Origin: Actinomycetota bacterium
GTDB lineage: Bacteria > Actinomycetota > Thermoleophilia > Solirubrobacterales > Solirubrobacteraceae
Length of the DNA: 64,000 nucleotides
NCBI GenBank assembly: GCA_018268595.1
Contig: JAFDWH010000009.1
Coordinates: 372,001 to 436,000 of the forward strand
Direction of reading: 5' to 3'
Part shown: one piece after another, positions 6,509 through 15,749 of the stretch
Numbering within the stretch: position 1 is the first letter of the stretch
Layout: every line of letters starts with the position of its first letter
Made by a program: the position numbers and the translations under genes
Notes under the pieces: model-generated
Told to the model about the DNA's origin: nothing
What the model saw: only the letters and a program-made list of their open reading frames with translations
Databases searched by the model: none

Positions 6509-8953
6509 CTAGAGCCCGCGCAGCGCCGGCAGCGGCTGGCGCTGCGAGAGCACCTCTGCGAACAGGTCGCCGTGCTGCGCCACCCGCGCGAGCACGGCGG
6601 CGTGCTCGAAGCGCAGCAGGGCCGGGTCGCCGGCCTGCAGGCACGCCTCGACCTCGTCCCACGTGACCGGGGTCGAGACGGTCGGGCGCTCCTTCGCGCG
6701 CAGCGAGTAGACCGCGACGGTCGTCTTGTGCTCGTCGTTCTGGGACCAGTCGATCAGCACCTTGCCCTCGCGCTCGCCGCCCTTTCTGCGCATGTCGGAG
6801 ACGACCAGCTCGGGCCGCTGCCGCTCGAGCAGCGCCGCGACCGCGTGCGCGAACGGCTTCGTCTGCTCGTAGCGCACGTCCGGGTCGTTGAGCGGGACGT
6901 ACACCTGCATCCCCTTCGAGCCCGACGTCTTCGCCACCGCGCGCAGGCCGAGCTGCTCGAACAGCGCGCGCAGCGCGAGCGCAACCTCGCAGCACTCGAC
7001 GACCGTGGCCGGCGGGCCAGGGTCGAGGTCGAACGCGAGCGTCGTCGGGCGCTCGATCTCGTCCGCTCTGGAGAGCGACGGATGCAGCTCGAGGTCGGCG
7101 AGGTTCGCGAGCCACACGAGCGTCGGCAGGTCGTCGCAGAGCGTGTACTCGATGTCGCGTCTGCTGTGGCGGCTGTAGACGGTGACCGTCCGCACCCACT
7201 CGGGCCGGTGTCTCGGCGACTGCTTCTCGTAGAAGAATCTGCCCTCGACGCCGTCGGGGTAGCGCTTGAGCGTGAGCGGGCGGTCGCGCAGGTGCGGCAG
7301 CAGCGCCGGCGCGACGGCGACGCAGTAGTCGACGAGGTCGCGCTTCGTGAAGCCGGCCTGCGGATACAGCACCTTGTCGGGGTTGCTGAGTCTGACGGTG
7401 CGGCCCTCGACGTCCAGCTCGAGGCCGCCGCGCACGCGGCGCTCGGCCAGCGCCGGGCCGGGCGACGGCGAGGTCGGCTCGGGCGGCGGCGGCTCGACGC
7501 GCTCGCGCACGACCTCGGCGGCCGGCTTGTCGTTGCGCAAGCCCTCGTAGCGCGGATGCCGCAGGCGGCCGTCTCTCGTCCACTCGCCGAACTCGACCTC
7601 GGCGACGAGCCGCGGCTCGACGAAGTGCGCGCCTTTCGCCGGCTGGCGGCCGGCGAACGGAGAGCTTCTCCGCGCGAGCGGTCTCAGCAACGCGCCGAGC
7701 CGCTCCAGCTCCGCTTCGTCGAAGCCGGTGCCGACCTTGCCGGCGTACTTCAGCTCGCCGCTGCGCGGGTCGTGGACGCCCAGCTCGAGCGCGCCGAGCC
7801 GCCCGGCGCGCGCGCCTCTCCCCTCCGTCCAGCCGCCGATCACCAGCTCCTGGCGCTGCGCGTTCTTGATCTTCAACCAGCTCCCGTCGCGGCGCCCGGG
7901 CGCGTAGCGCGAGTCGAGCCGCTTGGCGACGACGCCCTCCAGGCCCTGCTCGCGCGTGGCCGCCAGCAGCGCGCTGCCGTTCCCCACGTGGTGGGCCGGC
8001 ACGCGCCAGTGCTCGCCGTCGAGGCCGAGCGCTTGCAGGTGCTTGCGGCGGTCGACGTACGGCAGCCCCAGCAGCGAGTGGCCGTCGAGCCACAGCAGGT
8101 CGAAGATCACGTACGTCACCGGCGTCTCGGCCGCGCGCCGTCTGACGGCCGCCTCGCCGCGCAGGTGGATGCGCGGCTGCAGCGCCTGGAAGCTCGGCCT
8201 GCCCTGCTCGTCGAACGCGACGATCTCGCCGTCGAGGATCGCCGCGTGCGAGCCGAACGCGCGATTGAGCGGGCGCAGCTCCGGATAGGCGGCGGAGACG
8301 TCGTTGCCGTTGCGCGTGACGAGTCTGAGGCGGCCCGGCTCGGAGTGCGCGATCGCGCGCACGCCGTCCCACTTGACCTCGAACGCCCAGCGCTGCTCGT
8401 CGGCCGGCATCGTCGAGAGGCGCGCGAGCATCGGCTCGACGAAGTCGGGCATCTGCTCGGCGCTCGCGTCGGCGGGCGGGTCCATGCGGTGGATCATCCA
8501 GTCGCGCTCGGATCTGCCGGCGCGGAACAGCGCGTAGCGGCCGTTGAGGCGCTCGCCCTCGAAGGCCACGATCACTCTCTCCGGCAGCCACTTCTCGCAC
8601 GTGTAGGTGCCGCTGTCCCAGATCGTCACCTCGCCGGCGCCGTACTGGCCGGCCGGGATGGTGCCGTGGAAGTCGAGGTACTCGAGCGGGTGGTCCTCGA
8701 CGTGCACGGCCTTGCGGTTGCGTCTGGGGTCGTCCGGGATGCCGTTCGGGATCGCCCACGAGACGAGCACGCCGTCGCGCTCGAGCCGCAGATCCCAATG
8801 CAGCCGGCGGGCGTGATGCTCGTGCACGACGAAGCGGCCGCCCGGCTGCGCGGGCGCGGCGCCGTCGCCGCCCCCGTGCGGTTCGGGCGTGGCGTCGAAG
8901 CGGCGCTTTCCGCGGTACTCGGCCAGTCCCCTCGGCATGGATGGTTCGGACAT
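6509..8953 (-). CDS. ligD: ATP-dependent DNA ligase LigD (3'-phosphoesterase, ligase, polymerase)
   Basis: About 814-residue multifunctional enzyme of bacterial non-homologous end joining. Domain order is phosphoesterase (about 40-160: HHARRLHWDLRLE, VHVEDHPLEY), ligase (about 170-480, nucleotidyl-accepting Lys194 in FEVKWDGVRA) and primase-polymerase (about 510-800, metal-binding Asp pair in FDLDPG). It seals double-strand breaks together with Ku, which is not in this window. ATG 8953 is used; GTG 8977 and ATG 8938 are alternatives. Order PE-Lig-Pol differs from mycobacterial Pol-PE-Lig. It diverges from the toxin-antitoxin pair. Confidence 0.93.
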   Translation of the reverse strand: MSEPSMPRGLAEYRGKRRFDATPEPHGGGDGAAPAQPGGRFVVHEHHARRLHWDLRLERDGVLVSWAIPNGIPDDPRRNRKAVHVEDHPLEYLDFHGTIPAGQYGAGEVTIWDSGTYTCEKWLPERVIVAFEGERLNGRYALFRAGRSERDWMIHRMDPPADASAEQMPDFVEPMLARLSTMPADEQRWAFEVKWDGVRAIAHSEPGRLRLVTRNGNDVSAAYPELRPLNRAFGSHAAILDGEIVAFDEQGRPSFQALQPRIHLRGEAAVRRRAAETPVTYVIFDLLWLDGHSLLGLPYVDRRKHLQALGLDGEHWRVPAHHVGNGSALLAATREQGLEGVVAKRLDSRYAPGRRDGSWLKIKNAQRQELVIGGWTEGRGARAGRLGALELGVHDPRSGELKYAGKVGTGFDEAELERLGALLRPLARRSSPFAGRQPAKGAHFVEPRLVAEVEFGEWTRDGRLRHPRYEGLRNDKPAAEVVRERVEPPPPEPTSPSPGPALAERRVRGGLELDVEGRTVRLSNPDKVLYPQAGFTKRDLVDYCVAVAPALLPHLRDRPLTLKRYPDGVEGRFFYEKQSPRHRPEWVRTVTVYSRHSRRDIEYTLCDDLPTLVWLANLADLELHPSLSRADEIERPTTLAFDLDPGPPATVVECCEVALALRALFEQLGLRAVAKTSGSKGMQVYVPLNDPDVRYEQTKPFAHAVAALLERQRPELVVSDMRRKGGEREGKVLIDWSQNDEHKTTVAVYSLRAKERPTVSTPVTWDEVEACLQAGDPALLRFEHAAVLARVAQHGDLFAEVLSQRQPLPALRGL

Positions 8954-8983
8954 ACCCGTCGAGCGGGACGATGCCACGGCTAT

Positions 8984-9014
8984 GTTGACCAGGTCAAGCT
9001 GGTTGACCAGATCA
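8984..9014 (+). promoter_or_regulatory. Repeated dyad upstream of toxin-antitoxin operon
   Basis: GTTGACCAGGTCA (8984-8996) and GTTGACCAGATCA (9002-9014) are direct repeats 18 bases apart. The first contains a perfect palindrome TTGACC-A-GGTCAA. CTGGT/ACCAG arms (8999-9010) form a further dyad. Multiple sites just before the antitoxin ATG are typical of autoregulation by antitoxin and toxin-antitoxin complexes. Confidence 0.5.
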
Positions 9015-9027
9015 GTACACTTTGTGC

Positions 9028-9246
9028 ATGGAAGTCACCGTGCAAGAGGCGAAGACGCAGCTCTCGCGCTTGCTGCGCCGCGTCGAGGCGGGCGAGTCGA
9101 TCACGATCCGCCGCGGGCGCGAGCCGGTCGCAATGCTCGTGCGCGCGCCGGCCAAGCCCGGACAGCGCCGGATCTGGGGCGACGTGAGCGGCGCGCTCGG
9201 GCCGGAGTTCGACGAGCTGCCCGACGACTTCGCCGGCTACGCGTGA
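9028..9246 (+). CDS. Antitoxin, Phd/YefM-like (VapB partner)
   Basis: 72-residue protein with the Phd/YefM-like N-terminal pattern MEVTVQEAKTQLSRLLRRVEAGESITIRRGREPVAMLV. This region normally forms the DNA-binding dimer, and the acidic C-terminal tail (FDELPDDFAGYA) would wrap the toxin. ATG 9028 is preferred to TTG 9022. The toxin gene begins inside its stop codon (GTGA), typical of a coupled type II toxin-antitoxin operon. Repeated dyads just upstream (8984-9014) are likely autoregulatory sites. Confidence 0.85.
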   Translation: MEVTVQEAKTQLSRLLRRVEAGESITIRRGREPVAMLVRAPAKPGQRRIWGDVSGALGPEFDELPDDFAGYA

Positions 9247-9623
9247 AGCGGCTGCTGCTCGACACGAACGTCGTCGTGTGGCTGCTGCTGGGCGACCGCG
9301 ACGCCGTATCCGCGGCGGCCGTGGATGCGCTGCTCGACGAGCGCAACGCCGTCTCGCTGAGCGCCGTCAGCGTGTGGGAGATCGCGATCAAGCGCTCGCT
9401 CGGCAAGCTCGAGATCGCGGCCGACTGGGCGCGCTCGCTCGCGCGGCTGGACTTCGACCCGCTCCCCGTCACAGGCGCGCACGCGCAGCAGGTCGAGCAG
9501 CTTCCGTGGCATCACCGCGACCCGTTCGACCGGCTGCTGATCGCGCAGGCCGCGCTCGAAGACCACGCGCTCGTCAGCGCCGATTCGCGGATGGCCGACT
9601 ACGACGTCGAGGTGGTCTGGTGA
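9243..9623 (+). CDS. PIN-domain toxin, VapC family
   Basis: 126-residue PIN domain, a Mg-dependent ribonuclease that usually cleaves tRNA or rRNA. The conserved acidic residues are visible: Asp7 in LLLDTN, Glu in SAVSVWEIAIK, Asp in DPFDRLLIAQA and Asp in LVSADSRM. The GTG start overlaps the antitoxin TGA, so translation is coupled. The length and the WHHRDPFDRLLIAQA motif match the VapC subgroup common in actinobacteria and cyanobacteria. The RNA target is unknown. Confidence 0.88.
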   Translation: MKRLLLDTNVVVWLLLGDRDAVSAAAVDALLDERNAVSLSAVSVWEIAIKRSLGKLEIAADWARSLARLDFDPLPVTGAHAQQVEQLPWHHRDPFDRLLIAQAALEDHALVSADSRMADYDVEVVW

Positions 9624-9651
9624 GCGCGGCGACCGGCGGCTGACCGGCGCC

Positions 9652-10956
9652 TCACACCACGCTCAGCACCAGCAACGCGCCGACCGACAGCGCGACGAGC
9701 GCGATCACGGCGGCGGTCGCGATCCGGTCCCAGCGGCCGAGCGCGTGTCTGCCCATCAGCTCGCGGTCGCGCGCGAGCGAGCGGATGAACGGCAGGATCG
9801 CGAGCAGCAGCACCGCGTTGAGCGCCTGCGAGAGGAACAGGATCGGCACGAGCGGCGCGCCCGGGATCAGCACGATCGCGGCGGCGAGCGCCATGCTCGC
9901 GATATAGGCGACGTAGAAGACGGGCGCGTCGCGGAAGCGGTCGTTGAGGTCGGCCGGGCGCTCGGCCGCCTCCGCGACCGAGTACGCCGTCGACAGCGGC
10001 ACGACCGCCGCCGCCAGCAGCGCGGCGCCGACGAAGCCGAGCCCGAACAGCGTCTGCGCGGCCGAGCCGGCGAGCGGCGCGAGCGCGCGCGCCGCGTCGG
10101 CCGCGTCCTTCACCGAGACGCCCTGCTCGTGCAGCGTCGCCGCGCACGCGACGACGACGAAGAAGCCGATCACGCCGGTCAGCACCGCGCCGGTGATGAC
10201 GTCGACGCGCTCGAAGCCGAGGTCGCGCACGGACAGCCGCTTGTCGACCGCGTAGGACTGCATGAACGCGAGCCCCCAGGGCGCGAGCGTGGTGCCGAGC
10301 GTGGCGACGACGACGAGCAGGCCGTGGCGCGTGCCGGGCAGGTACGGCACGACCAGCCCGTGCGCGGCGGCGCCCCAGTCGGGGTGCGCGAGGAAGCCGG
10401 AGATCACGTACGCGGCGAAGATCGCGGAGAGCGCGAGCAGCACGTGCTCGACCCCGCGGAACGAGCCGCGCAGCACGAGCAGGCCGACCGCGACCGCCGC
10501 CAGCGGCACCGACACGTAGCGCGAGGTGCCGGCGAGCACCTCCATGCCGGCCGCGACGCCGGCCAGCTCGGCGCAGATCGTGCCGACGTTCGCGACCACG
10601 AGCGCGCTCAGCGCGAAGGCGGCGGCGCGCTGGCCGTGGCGCTCGCGCACGAGCCGCATCAGCCCCTTGCCGGTGACGACGCCGGTGCGGGCGGCCAGCT
10701 CGTGGAAGACGATCAGCGCGACCGTCGAGAGCGCCAGCACCCACAGCAGCTCGTAGCCGTAGTCGGCGCCGAGGATCGAGTAGGTCGTGATGCCGGCCGG
10801 GTCGTCGTCGGACAGGCCCGCGAGCAGGCCGGGCCCGACGACCGCCAGCAGCGCCAGCAGGCGCACGCGGTGGCCGCGCCGCCGCGCAAGCGCGCGGTGC
10901 GGGTGACGGACCGCGAGGTGCGGCGGGTGCGGTCGGCGGGGGACGCGGCGGGCCAT
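9652..10956 (-). CDS. NRAMP-family divalent metal transporter, non-canonical metal site
   Basis: 434-residue polytopic protein with about 11 membrane helices and overall NRAMP/MntH resemblance (GPGLLAGLSDDDPAGITTYS in helix 1, ADYGYELLWVLALST after it). The canonical helix-1 DPGN motif is DPAG followed by Ile, and the helix-6 MPH motif is MQSY. Metal-liganding Asn, Met-Pro-His contacts are therefore changed and Mn/Fe selectivity may be lost; related NRAMP relatives move Mg or other ions. The basic N-terminus is long (about 35 residues). ATG 10956 fits the start of coding-like sequence. It stands alone and is convergent with the vapC gene. Confidence 0.8.
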   Translation of the reverse strand: MARRVPRRPHPPHLAVRHPHRALARRRGHRVRLLALLAVVGPGLLAGLSDDDPAGITTYSILGADYGYELLWVLALSTVALIVFHELAARTGVVTGKGLMRLVRERHGQRAAAFALSALVVANVGTICAELAGVAAGMEVLAGTSRYVSVPLAAVAVGLLVLRGSFRGVEHVLLALSAIFAAYVISGFLAHPDWGAAAHGLVVPYLPGTRHGLLVVVATLGTTLAPWGLAFMQSYAVDKRLSVRDLGFERVDVITGAVLTGVIGFFVVVACAATLHEQGVSVKDAADAARALAPLAGSAAQTLFGLGFVGAALLAAAVVPLSTAYSVAEAAERPADLNDRFRDAPVFYVAYIASMALAAAIVLIPGAPLVPILFLSQALNAVLLLAILPFIRSLARDRELMGRHALGRWDRIATAAVIALVALSVGALLVLSVV

Positions 10957-11091
10957 GCGCCGCCGATCATGACGCGTGGGGGCGGACGGGTCGGGGGCGG
11001 GCGGCAGTTCGCCGCGACGACGGAGCGCCTGTCCGGCATTCGAAGGATCTTTGATGGAAACAACGGAATAGTTTTCTTTCGAAAATGGTTG

Positions 11092-11097
11092 TAAACT
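11092..11097 (+). promoter_or_regulatory. Possible -10 element before the DUF234-type ATPase gene
   Basis: TAAACT lies 7-12 bases before ATG 11104 within an AT-rich stretch (about 11040-11098) that contrasts with its surroundings. The same TGTAAACT string occurs just before the Fic start (24216-24222). Transcription would begin at or near the ATG. No convincing -35 is visible. Confidence 0.35.
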
Positions 11098-11103
11098 CCG
11101 GGC

Positions 11104-12540
11104 ATGTCCTTCGACCGCCCGATCGACGCCTTCGTCGGCCGCGGTCCCGAGCTGGCGCTCTTGGACAGAGCGCTCAGACGCGTCAAGCGCACGGGCCACG
11201 GCACGCTCATGTCCCTGCGCGGCCGCCGGCGCGTCGGCAAGAGCCGCCTCGTCGAGGAGTTCATCGGCCGCGCGGGTTGCCCCGCGATCTTCTACACCGC
11301 CGTCCAGGGCCCCGGCGCGATGGAGCTGGAGCGCTTCCTGGACGCGGTCGCCCGCTCCGACGCGCCCGCCGCCGAGCAGGTGCGCGCCGGCGCTACAGCC
11401 CGCACCTGGGAGGCCGCACTGACGCTCGCGGTGCGCGACGCGACCCGCGCCAAGCCGCTCGTGCTGGTGCTCGACGAGCTGCCCTACCTCACCGCGAAGG
11501 AACCGACGATCGAGGCCGTCCTGCAGCTCGTCTGGGACCGGACGTTCCAGCGACTGCCGGTCATGGTGCTCCTCGTCGGCTCGGACCGGGCGACGATGGA
11601 GGCGCTCACGCAGGAGGGCCGCCCGCTGTACGACCGCGCCCGCGAGATGGTCGTGCGTCCGCTCGACCCGGCGACCGTCGGCGACATGCTCGGCCTGCCG
11701 CCCGCCGACGCGCTCGACGCCTACGCGGTGATCGGCGGGTTCCCCGTGCTGGCGCGCGAGTGGGGTCACGGGCGCTCGCTCCGGCAGTACCTCGACGACG
11801 CGCTCACGGACCCCAGCTCGTTCCTCGTCATCAGCGCCGAGCGCTCGCTCGCCGCCGAGTTCCCCGCCGACCTGCAGGCACGCGCGGTGCTGTCGACGAT
11901 CGGCGCCGAAGCGCGCGCCCACAAGGCGCTTCTGGCCCGCACCGGGCTGCCGCAGTCCTCGCTCGACCGCGCGCTCAGGTCGCTGGTCGAGAAGGGCGTC
12001 GTCGATCGCCTCGTCCCCTATGCCGCCAAGCCGTCGCCGAAGAACCGGCAGTACGTCGTCGCCGATCCGTACCTGCGCTTCTGGCTGCGCTTCGTCGGCC
12101 CGGCCGCCGACGCGATCGAGCGCGGCCGCGGCGAGCTGGCGGTGGCCGACGTCGCGCGCGACTGGCCGAGCTTCCGCGGGCGCGCGATCGAGCCGATCGT
12201 GCGCGCGGCGCTCGAGCGCTCGCTGCCCGACAAGCGGTTCGGCTCCGCGCGCCACGTGGGCGGCTGGTGGAACCGGACGAGCAGCGCCGAGGTCGACCTG
12301 GTGGGCGGCGACACGCTGCCGCAGGCGAGGACCGTGGCGTTCGTCGGGTCGATCACGTGGCGCGACGAGCAGCCGTTCCGGCGCACCGACGCGGGAGCGC
12401 TCGCGGCTCATCGCGCGGCGGTCCCCGGAGCGGATGCCGACACGCTGCTGCTGGGCGTCTCGCGCTGCGGGTTCGAGGCCGAGGCGCACCTCGACCTGCG
12501 GATCGGCCCGGACGAGCTGCTCGCGGCATACCGCCGCTGA
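11104..12540 (+). CDS. ATP-binding protein, archaeal-type ATPase with DUF234 C-terminus
   Basis: 478-residue STAND/AAA-like ATPase. Walker A GRRRVGKS sits at residues 40-47 and Walker B LVLVLDELPY near 118-127, with a GSD sensor-type strand afterwards. A winged-helix region follows (about 265-310, including GLPQSSLDRALRSLVEKGVVDRL). The C-terminal part (about 320-475), containing YLRFWLRFV and NRTSSAEVDLV, matches the nuclease-like DUF234 domain found in this family. Such genes are common in archaea and sporadic in bacteria, and many are thought to be mobile or defence-linked, but the role is not established. A possible -10 lies immediately upstream. Confidence 0.8.
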   Translation: MSFDRPIDAFVGRGPELALLDRALRRVKRTGHGTLMSLRGRRRVGKSRLVEEFIGRAGCPAIFYTAVQGPGAMELERFLDAVARSDAPAAEQVRAGATARTWEAALTLAVRDATRAKPLVLVLDELPYLTAKEPTIEAVLQLVWDRTFQRLPVMVLLVGSDRATMEALTQEGRPLYDRAREMVVRPLDPATVGDMLGLPPADALDAYAVIGGFPVLAREWGHGRSLRQYLDDALTDPSSFLVISAERSLAAEFPADLQARAVLSTIGAEARAHKALLARTGLPQSSLDRALRSLVEKGVVDRLVPYAAKPSPKNRQYVVADPYLRFWLRFVGPAADAIERGRGELAVADVARDWPSFRGRAIEPIVRAALERSLPDKRFGSARHVGGWWNRTSSAEVDLVGGDTLPQARTVAFVGSITWRDEQPFRRTDAGALAAHRAAVPGADADTLLLGVSRCGFEAEAHLDLRIGPDELLAAYRR

Positions 12541-12629
12541 CCGCCGCTCGCCGGCATGGGCGTCGGCGCCGGTCTCGGCCGCCCGGCTCCCGCTTTCCTT
12601 CGCGCCGCGGCCGGGTTAGGCTGGCTCGC

Positions 12630-14774
12630 ATGGCAAGCGCCGGCCCTGGGGGAGCGGCGGTCGCTGTGCCGCGGCCGCGCAGCCGTACCGACCGCGCCGC
12701 GACGTCCGACGTCGAGTCGGCCGCGTGGCTGTGGGCGCTGCCGTGCGCGCTCGTGACGGTCGCGCTCGTCGCGTGGCTCGGGCCGCCGCTCAGCCACGTG
12801 CTGTACCCGACGACGCTGCCGGTCCTGCCGACGGTCGAACACAACCCCGAGCCGGTCGAGGACACGCGCTTCCTGCTGTCGCTGCTCGGCCCCGTGCTGC
12901 TGGCCGTGAGCGTCGTCTGGCTCGCGCCGCGGCTGCCGCTCCCGCGGCGCGCCGGCGCGATGCTCGCGCTCGGCGCCCAGCTGCTCGCGCTCGGCGTCGT
13001 CGTGCTGTGCTTCGCGCGCCAGTTCGGGCCCAGCTGGCGGATCGAATTCTTCACCCCCGCGCAGGTCGCGCTCGGCCTCGCCGGCGCCGTCGCGCTCGCG
13101 CTGCTGGCACGCGCCGGCCGGCTGACCGGCTGGCGCTTCGAGCCGCGCTGGCTGACCTGGCTCGCGCCGCTCGCGGCGGCGCTGCTGACCGGCGTGTGGT
13201 TCCTCTCCTACCTCAACACCGCGCAGACGATCTGCTCCTACGGCGACTGCTACAACACCGCGTTCATGGCGGACGAGACGTTCGCCGTGCTCAACGGGCT
13301 GACGCCGCTCGTGAACCACACCGCCGCGTACGGCGCGCTGTGGCCCTACGTCTTCGCCCCCTTCATGCTCGTGCTGGGCAAGACGCTGTTCGTCTGGACG
13401 CTGCTCGAGTGGGCGCTCGTGGTCGCGATGCTGCTCGCGCTCTACGGCGTGCTGCGGCGCGTCACGCGCAGCTCGCTCGCGGCGCTCGCGCTGTTCCTGC
13501 CGCTGATGGCGTTCACCTACTACGCCGGCTCGCGCGACCTGCACAACCCGATAGCGATCTACCAGCAGGTGCCGATGCGCACCGCCGGCCCGTTCCTCGT
13601 CGCGTGGCTGGTCGCGCGGCGGCTGCACCGCGGCGGCGGCGACGCGGCCGTCTGGCCGCTCGGACTCGCCGCCGGGCTCGCCGCGCTCAACAACGTCGAC
13701 TTCGGGCTCGCCGCGCTCGGCGCGACCGTCGCGGCGCTGCTGTGGACCGAGCCGCTCACGCGCGCACGGCTGCGCCGGCTCACGGCCGGCTTCGGCGGCG
13801 GGCTGCTCGCCGCCTACGCGCTCGTCGCGCTCGTGACGCTGATCCGCGCCGGCGCGCTGCCCGACCCGGCGAAGGCGTTCGCGTTCGCGCGCCTCTACAC
13901 GCAGACCGGCGTCGGCGTGTGGCCGCTACTGCGGCTGTTCGGCCTGCCGCTCGTCGCCTACCTCACGTACGCGGCGGCGATCGGCGTCGCGACGACGCGC
14001 GCGCGGCGCGGCGCGCCCGACCGCACGCTCACGGGGATGCTCGTGTGGAGCGGGATCTTCGGCCTCGGCTCGGCCGCCTACTACATGGGCGCGACGACGA
14101 TATTGGCGATCGCGACGCTGTTCCCGGCGTGGGGCCTGTCGCTGGCGCTGCTGGCGGTCGTCGCCGTCCGGCAGCTCGCGAGCCGGCGCGAACGGCTGCC
14201 GGGCCTGCCCGCGCTCGCCGCGCTGTTCGGCATCTGCCTGATCGCGACGTTCGTGTTCATGCCGCCGGCGCGCTTCGCGCCGTGGACGCAGGCGGACCGC
14301 ATCAGGAGCGCGCCGGAATACGCGCCGCCCGACGCCGAACCGCTCGCGCCGCCGAGCGCGACGCCCGGCTTCCGCCGCTTCGTCAGCGCGACGGTCGACG
14401 CGCACGGCCGCCTCGTCGTGCGCCACGGCGCGCCGGTCGCGTTCTTCACCGCGACCGGCCATCTGCTCGCCGACGCGTACGGGATCCGCGACGTCGTCCC
14501 CTACACCGGCCGCTCCGTCTTCACCGCGCAGCAGTTCGACGAGGCGCTCGCGCGGCTGCGCGCGGCCGGCGGCAACACCGTCATCGTGCCGTCGCTGATA
14601 CTGCCGCGCGTCGCGCGGCTGCTGGTCGAGCGCGGCTTCCGCGTGCTGACGCGCTCCGGCTGGCGCGCAGGCGTCCCGGGCGCGGGGATCGACGCCGGCG
14701 ACGTCGTCGTCATGAGCGCCGACGTCTACCCGGACGAACTGACGAAGTGGGTCGACGCGCGGGCGCTGCGCTGA
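12630..14774 (+). CDS. Polytopic membrane protein, possible GT-C glycosyltransferase
   Basis: 714-residue integral membrane protein with roughly 12-14 hydrophobic helices between residues 30 and 550, then a soluble C-terminal domain (about 560-714). The loop after the fifth helix holds NTAQTICSYGDCYNTAFMADE, an acidic extracytoplasmic loop as in GT-C transferases such as mannosyl- or arabinosyltransferases. No certain family signature is seen, so the glycosyltransferase idea is inference from topology. The ATG at 12630 follows a short spacer after the ATPase gene. Its 3' side is followed by a 15-bp inverted repeat (14840-14925). Confidence 0.6.
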   Translation: MASAGPGGAAVAVPRPRSRTDRAATSDVESAAWLWALPCALVTVALVAWLGPPLSHVLYPTTLPVLPTVEHNPEPVEDTRFLLSLLGPVLLAVSVVWLAPRLPLPRRAGAMLALGAQLLALGVVVLCFARQFGPSWRIEFFTPAQVALGLAGAVALALLARAGRLTGWRFEPRWLTWLAPLAAALLTGVWFLSYLNTAQTICSYGDCYNTAFMADETFAVLNGLTPLVNHTAAYGALWPYVFAPFMLVLGKTLFVWTLLEWALVVAMLLALYGVLRRVTRSSLAALALFLPLMAFTYYAGSRDLHNPIAIYQQVPMRTAGPFLVAWLVARRLHRGGGDAAVWPLGLAAGLAALNNVDFGLAALGATVAALLWTEPLTRARLRRLTAGFGGGLLAAYALVALVTLIRAGALPDPAKAFAFARLYTQTGVGVWPLLRLFGLPLVAYLTYAAAIGVATTRARRGAPDRTLTGMLVWSGIFGLGSAAYYMGATTILAIATLFPAWGLSLALLAVVAVRQLASRRERLPGLPALAALFGICLIATFVFMPPARFAPWTQADRIRSAPEYAPPDAEPLAPPSATPGFRRFVSATVDAHGRLVVRHGAPVAFFTATGHLLADAYGIRDVVPYTGRSVFTAQQFDEALARLRAAGGNTVIVPSLILPRVARLLVERGFRVLTRSGWRAGVPGAGIDAGDVVVMSADVYPDELTKWVDARALR

Positions 14775-14839
14775 AGTTGGCCCGGCCGCGCTCTGCGCGC
14801 CGGTTAGCGCCGACCCGGGCCTTGGGTAGGCGGCGGACT

Positions 14840-14925
14840 GTGGACGGGGAAGCGAACGGTCGCGGCAGGGTTGCGCCAAGCGGCCGGCGGTGCGCACGGA
14901 CGCGCGTCTGCGCTTCCCCGTCCAC
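14840..14925. repeat. Perfect 15-bp inverted repeat with 56-base loop
   Basis: GTGGACGGGGAAGCG (14840-14854) and its exact complement CGCTTCCCCGTCCAC (14911-14925) flank 56 bases in the convergent gap between the membrane protein and the LuxR-type regulator. It could be a bidirectional terminator or a small repetitive element. No run of T follows, so simple intrinsic termination is uncertain. Confidence 0.6.
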
Positions 14926-14943
14926 GACGACGCGGTCGGCCGG

Positions 14944-15621
14944 CTACGCGCGCTCGGCCAGGTAGATCAGCGCCGCCTTCACGCGGCGGCTGACGTCCGC
15001 CGCCTCGGTCAGCCCGAGCTTGAGGAAGATCGCGTTGATGTGCTTCTCGACGGCCCGCTTCGTCAGCACGAGCTCGTCCGCGATCGCCTGGTTGCTGTGG
15101 CCGCGCGCCACGTAGGCGAGGATCTCGATCTCGCGCGGCGTCAGCTCGGCGAGCGGCGAGTGCTCGAGCCGGCGGCGCTCGGCGATCAGGCCGTCGACGA
15201 CCTTCGCGTCGATCATCGAGCCGCCGGCGGCGACCGCTTCGATCGCCGCGACGAGCTGCCCGCGGCTCTGCACGCGCTCCTTCAGCAGGTACGCGCGGCG
15301 GTCGGAGCCGTCCTCCAGCAGCGTCAGCCCGTAGCGCGGCTCGGCGAACTGGCTCAGCACCACGACGCCGACGCGCGGGTGCGTGCGGCGCAGCGCGGCG
15401 GCGACCTGCAGGCCCTCGTCGGTGTCGGTCGGCGGCATGCGGATGTCGGTCACGACGACGTCCGGCTGCTGCTCCTCGACCGCCCGCAGGAGCGTGTCGC
15501 GATCGCCGCAGGAAGCGACGACCGCGATCCCGTCGGCCTGCTCCAGCACGTGCGCGATCGCCTCGCGCAGCAGGTAGCTGTCGTCGGCGAGCACGACGCG
15601 GATGCCGCCGGCCGGCTCCAT
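14944..15621 (-). CDS. Response regulator, NarL/LuxR family
   Basis: 225-residue two-domain regulator. Receiver domain (about 7-125) has acidic pocket LADD, phospho-acceptor Asp59 in VVVTDIRMP and a Lys in AYLLKERV. A LuxR-type HTH (about 155-215) follows: LTPREIEILAYVARGHSNQAIADEL and KRAVEKHINAIFLKLGL. ATG 15621 is preferred over an upstream TTG (15657). It probably works with the membrane histidine kinase at 16165-17997, which has the HisKA_3 type normally paired with NarL regulators. The two are separated by a divergent receiver-only gene. Confidence 0.9.
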   Translation of the reverse strand: MEPAGGIRVVLADDSYLLREAIAHVLEQADGIAVVASCGDRDTLLRAVEEQQPDVVVTDIRMPPTDTDEGLQVAAALRRTHPRVGVVVLSQFAEPRYGLTLLEDGSDRRAYLLKERVQSRGQLVAAIEAVAAGGSMIDAKVVDGLIAERRRLEHSPLAELTPREIEILAYVARGHSNQAIADELVLTKRAVEKHINAIFLKLGLTEAADVSRRVKAALIYLAERA

Positions 15622-15749
15622 CGCCGCACCGTCCGGTGCCGTGCCCGTGCGCGTCAACCCGCCTCCCGCGCTCGTGCGCGCACGCCCGCGATTCGCTGGA
15701 GCGTCCCCTTGCCCGCCGCTTGCGCGCGCGCGACCGTGGACGCAACGCG

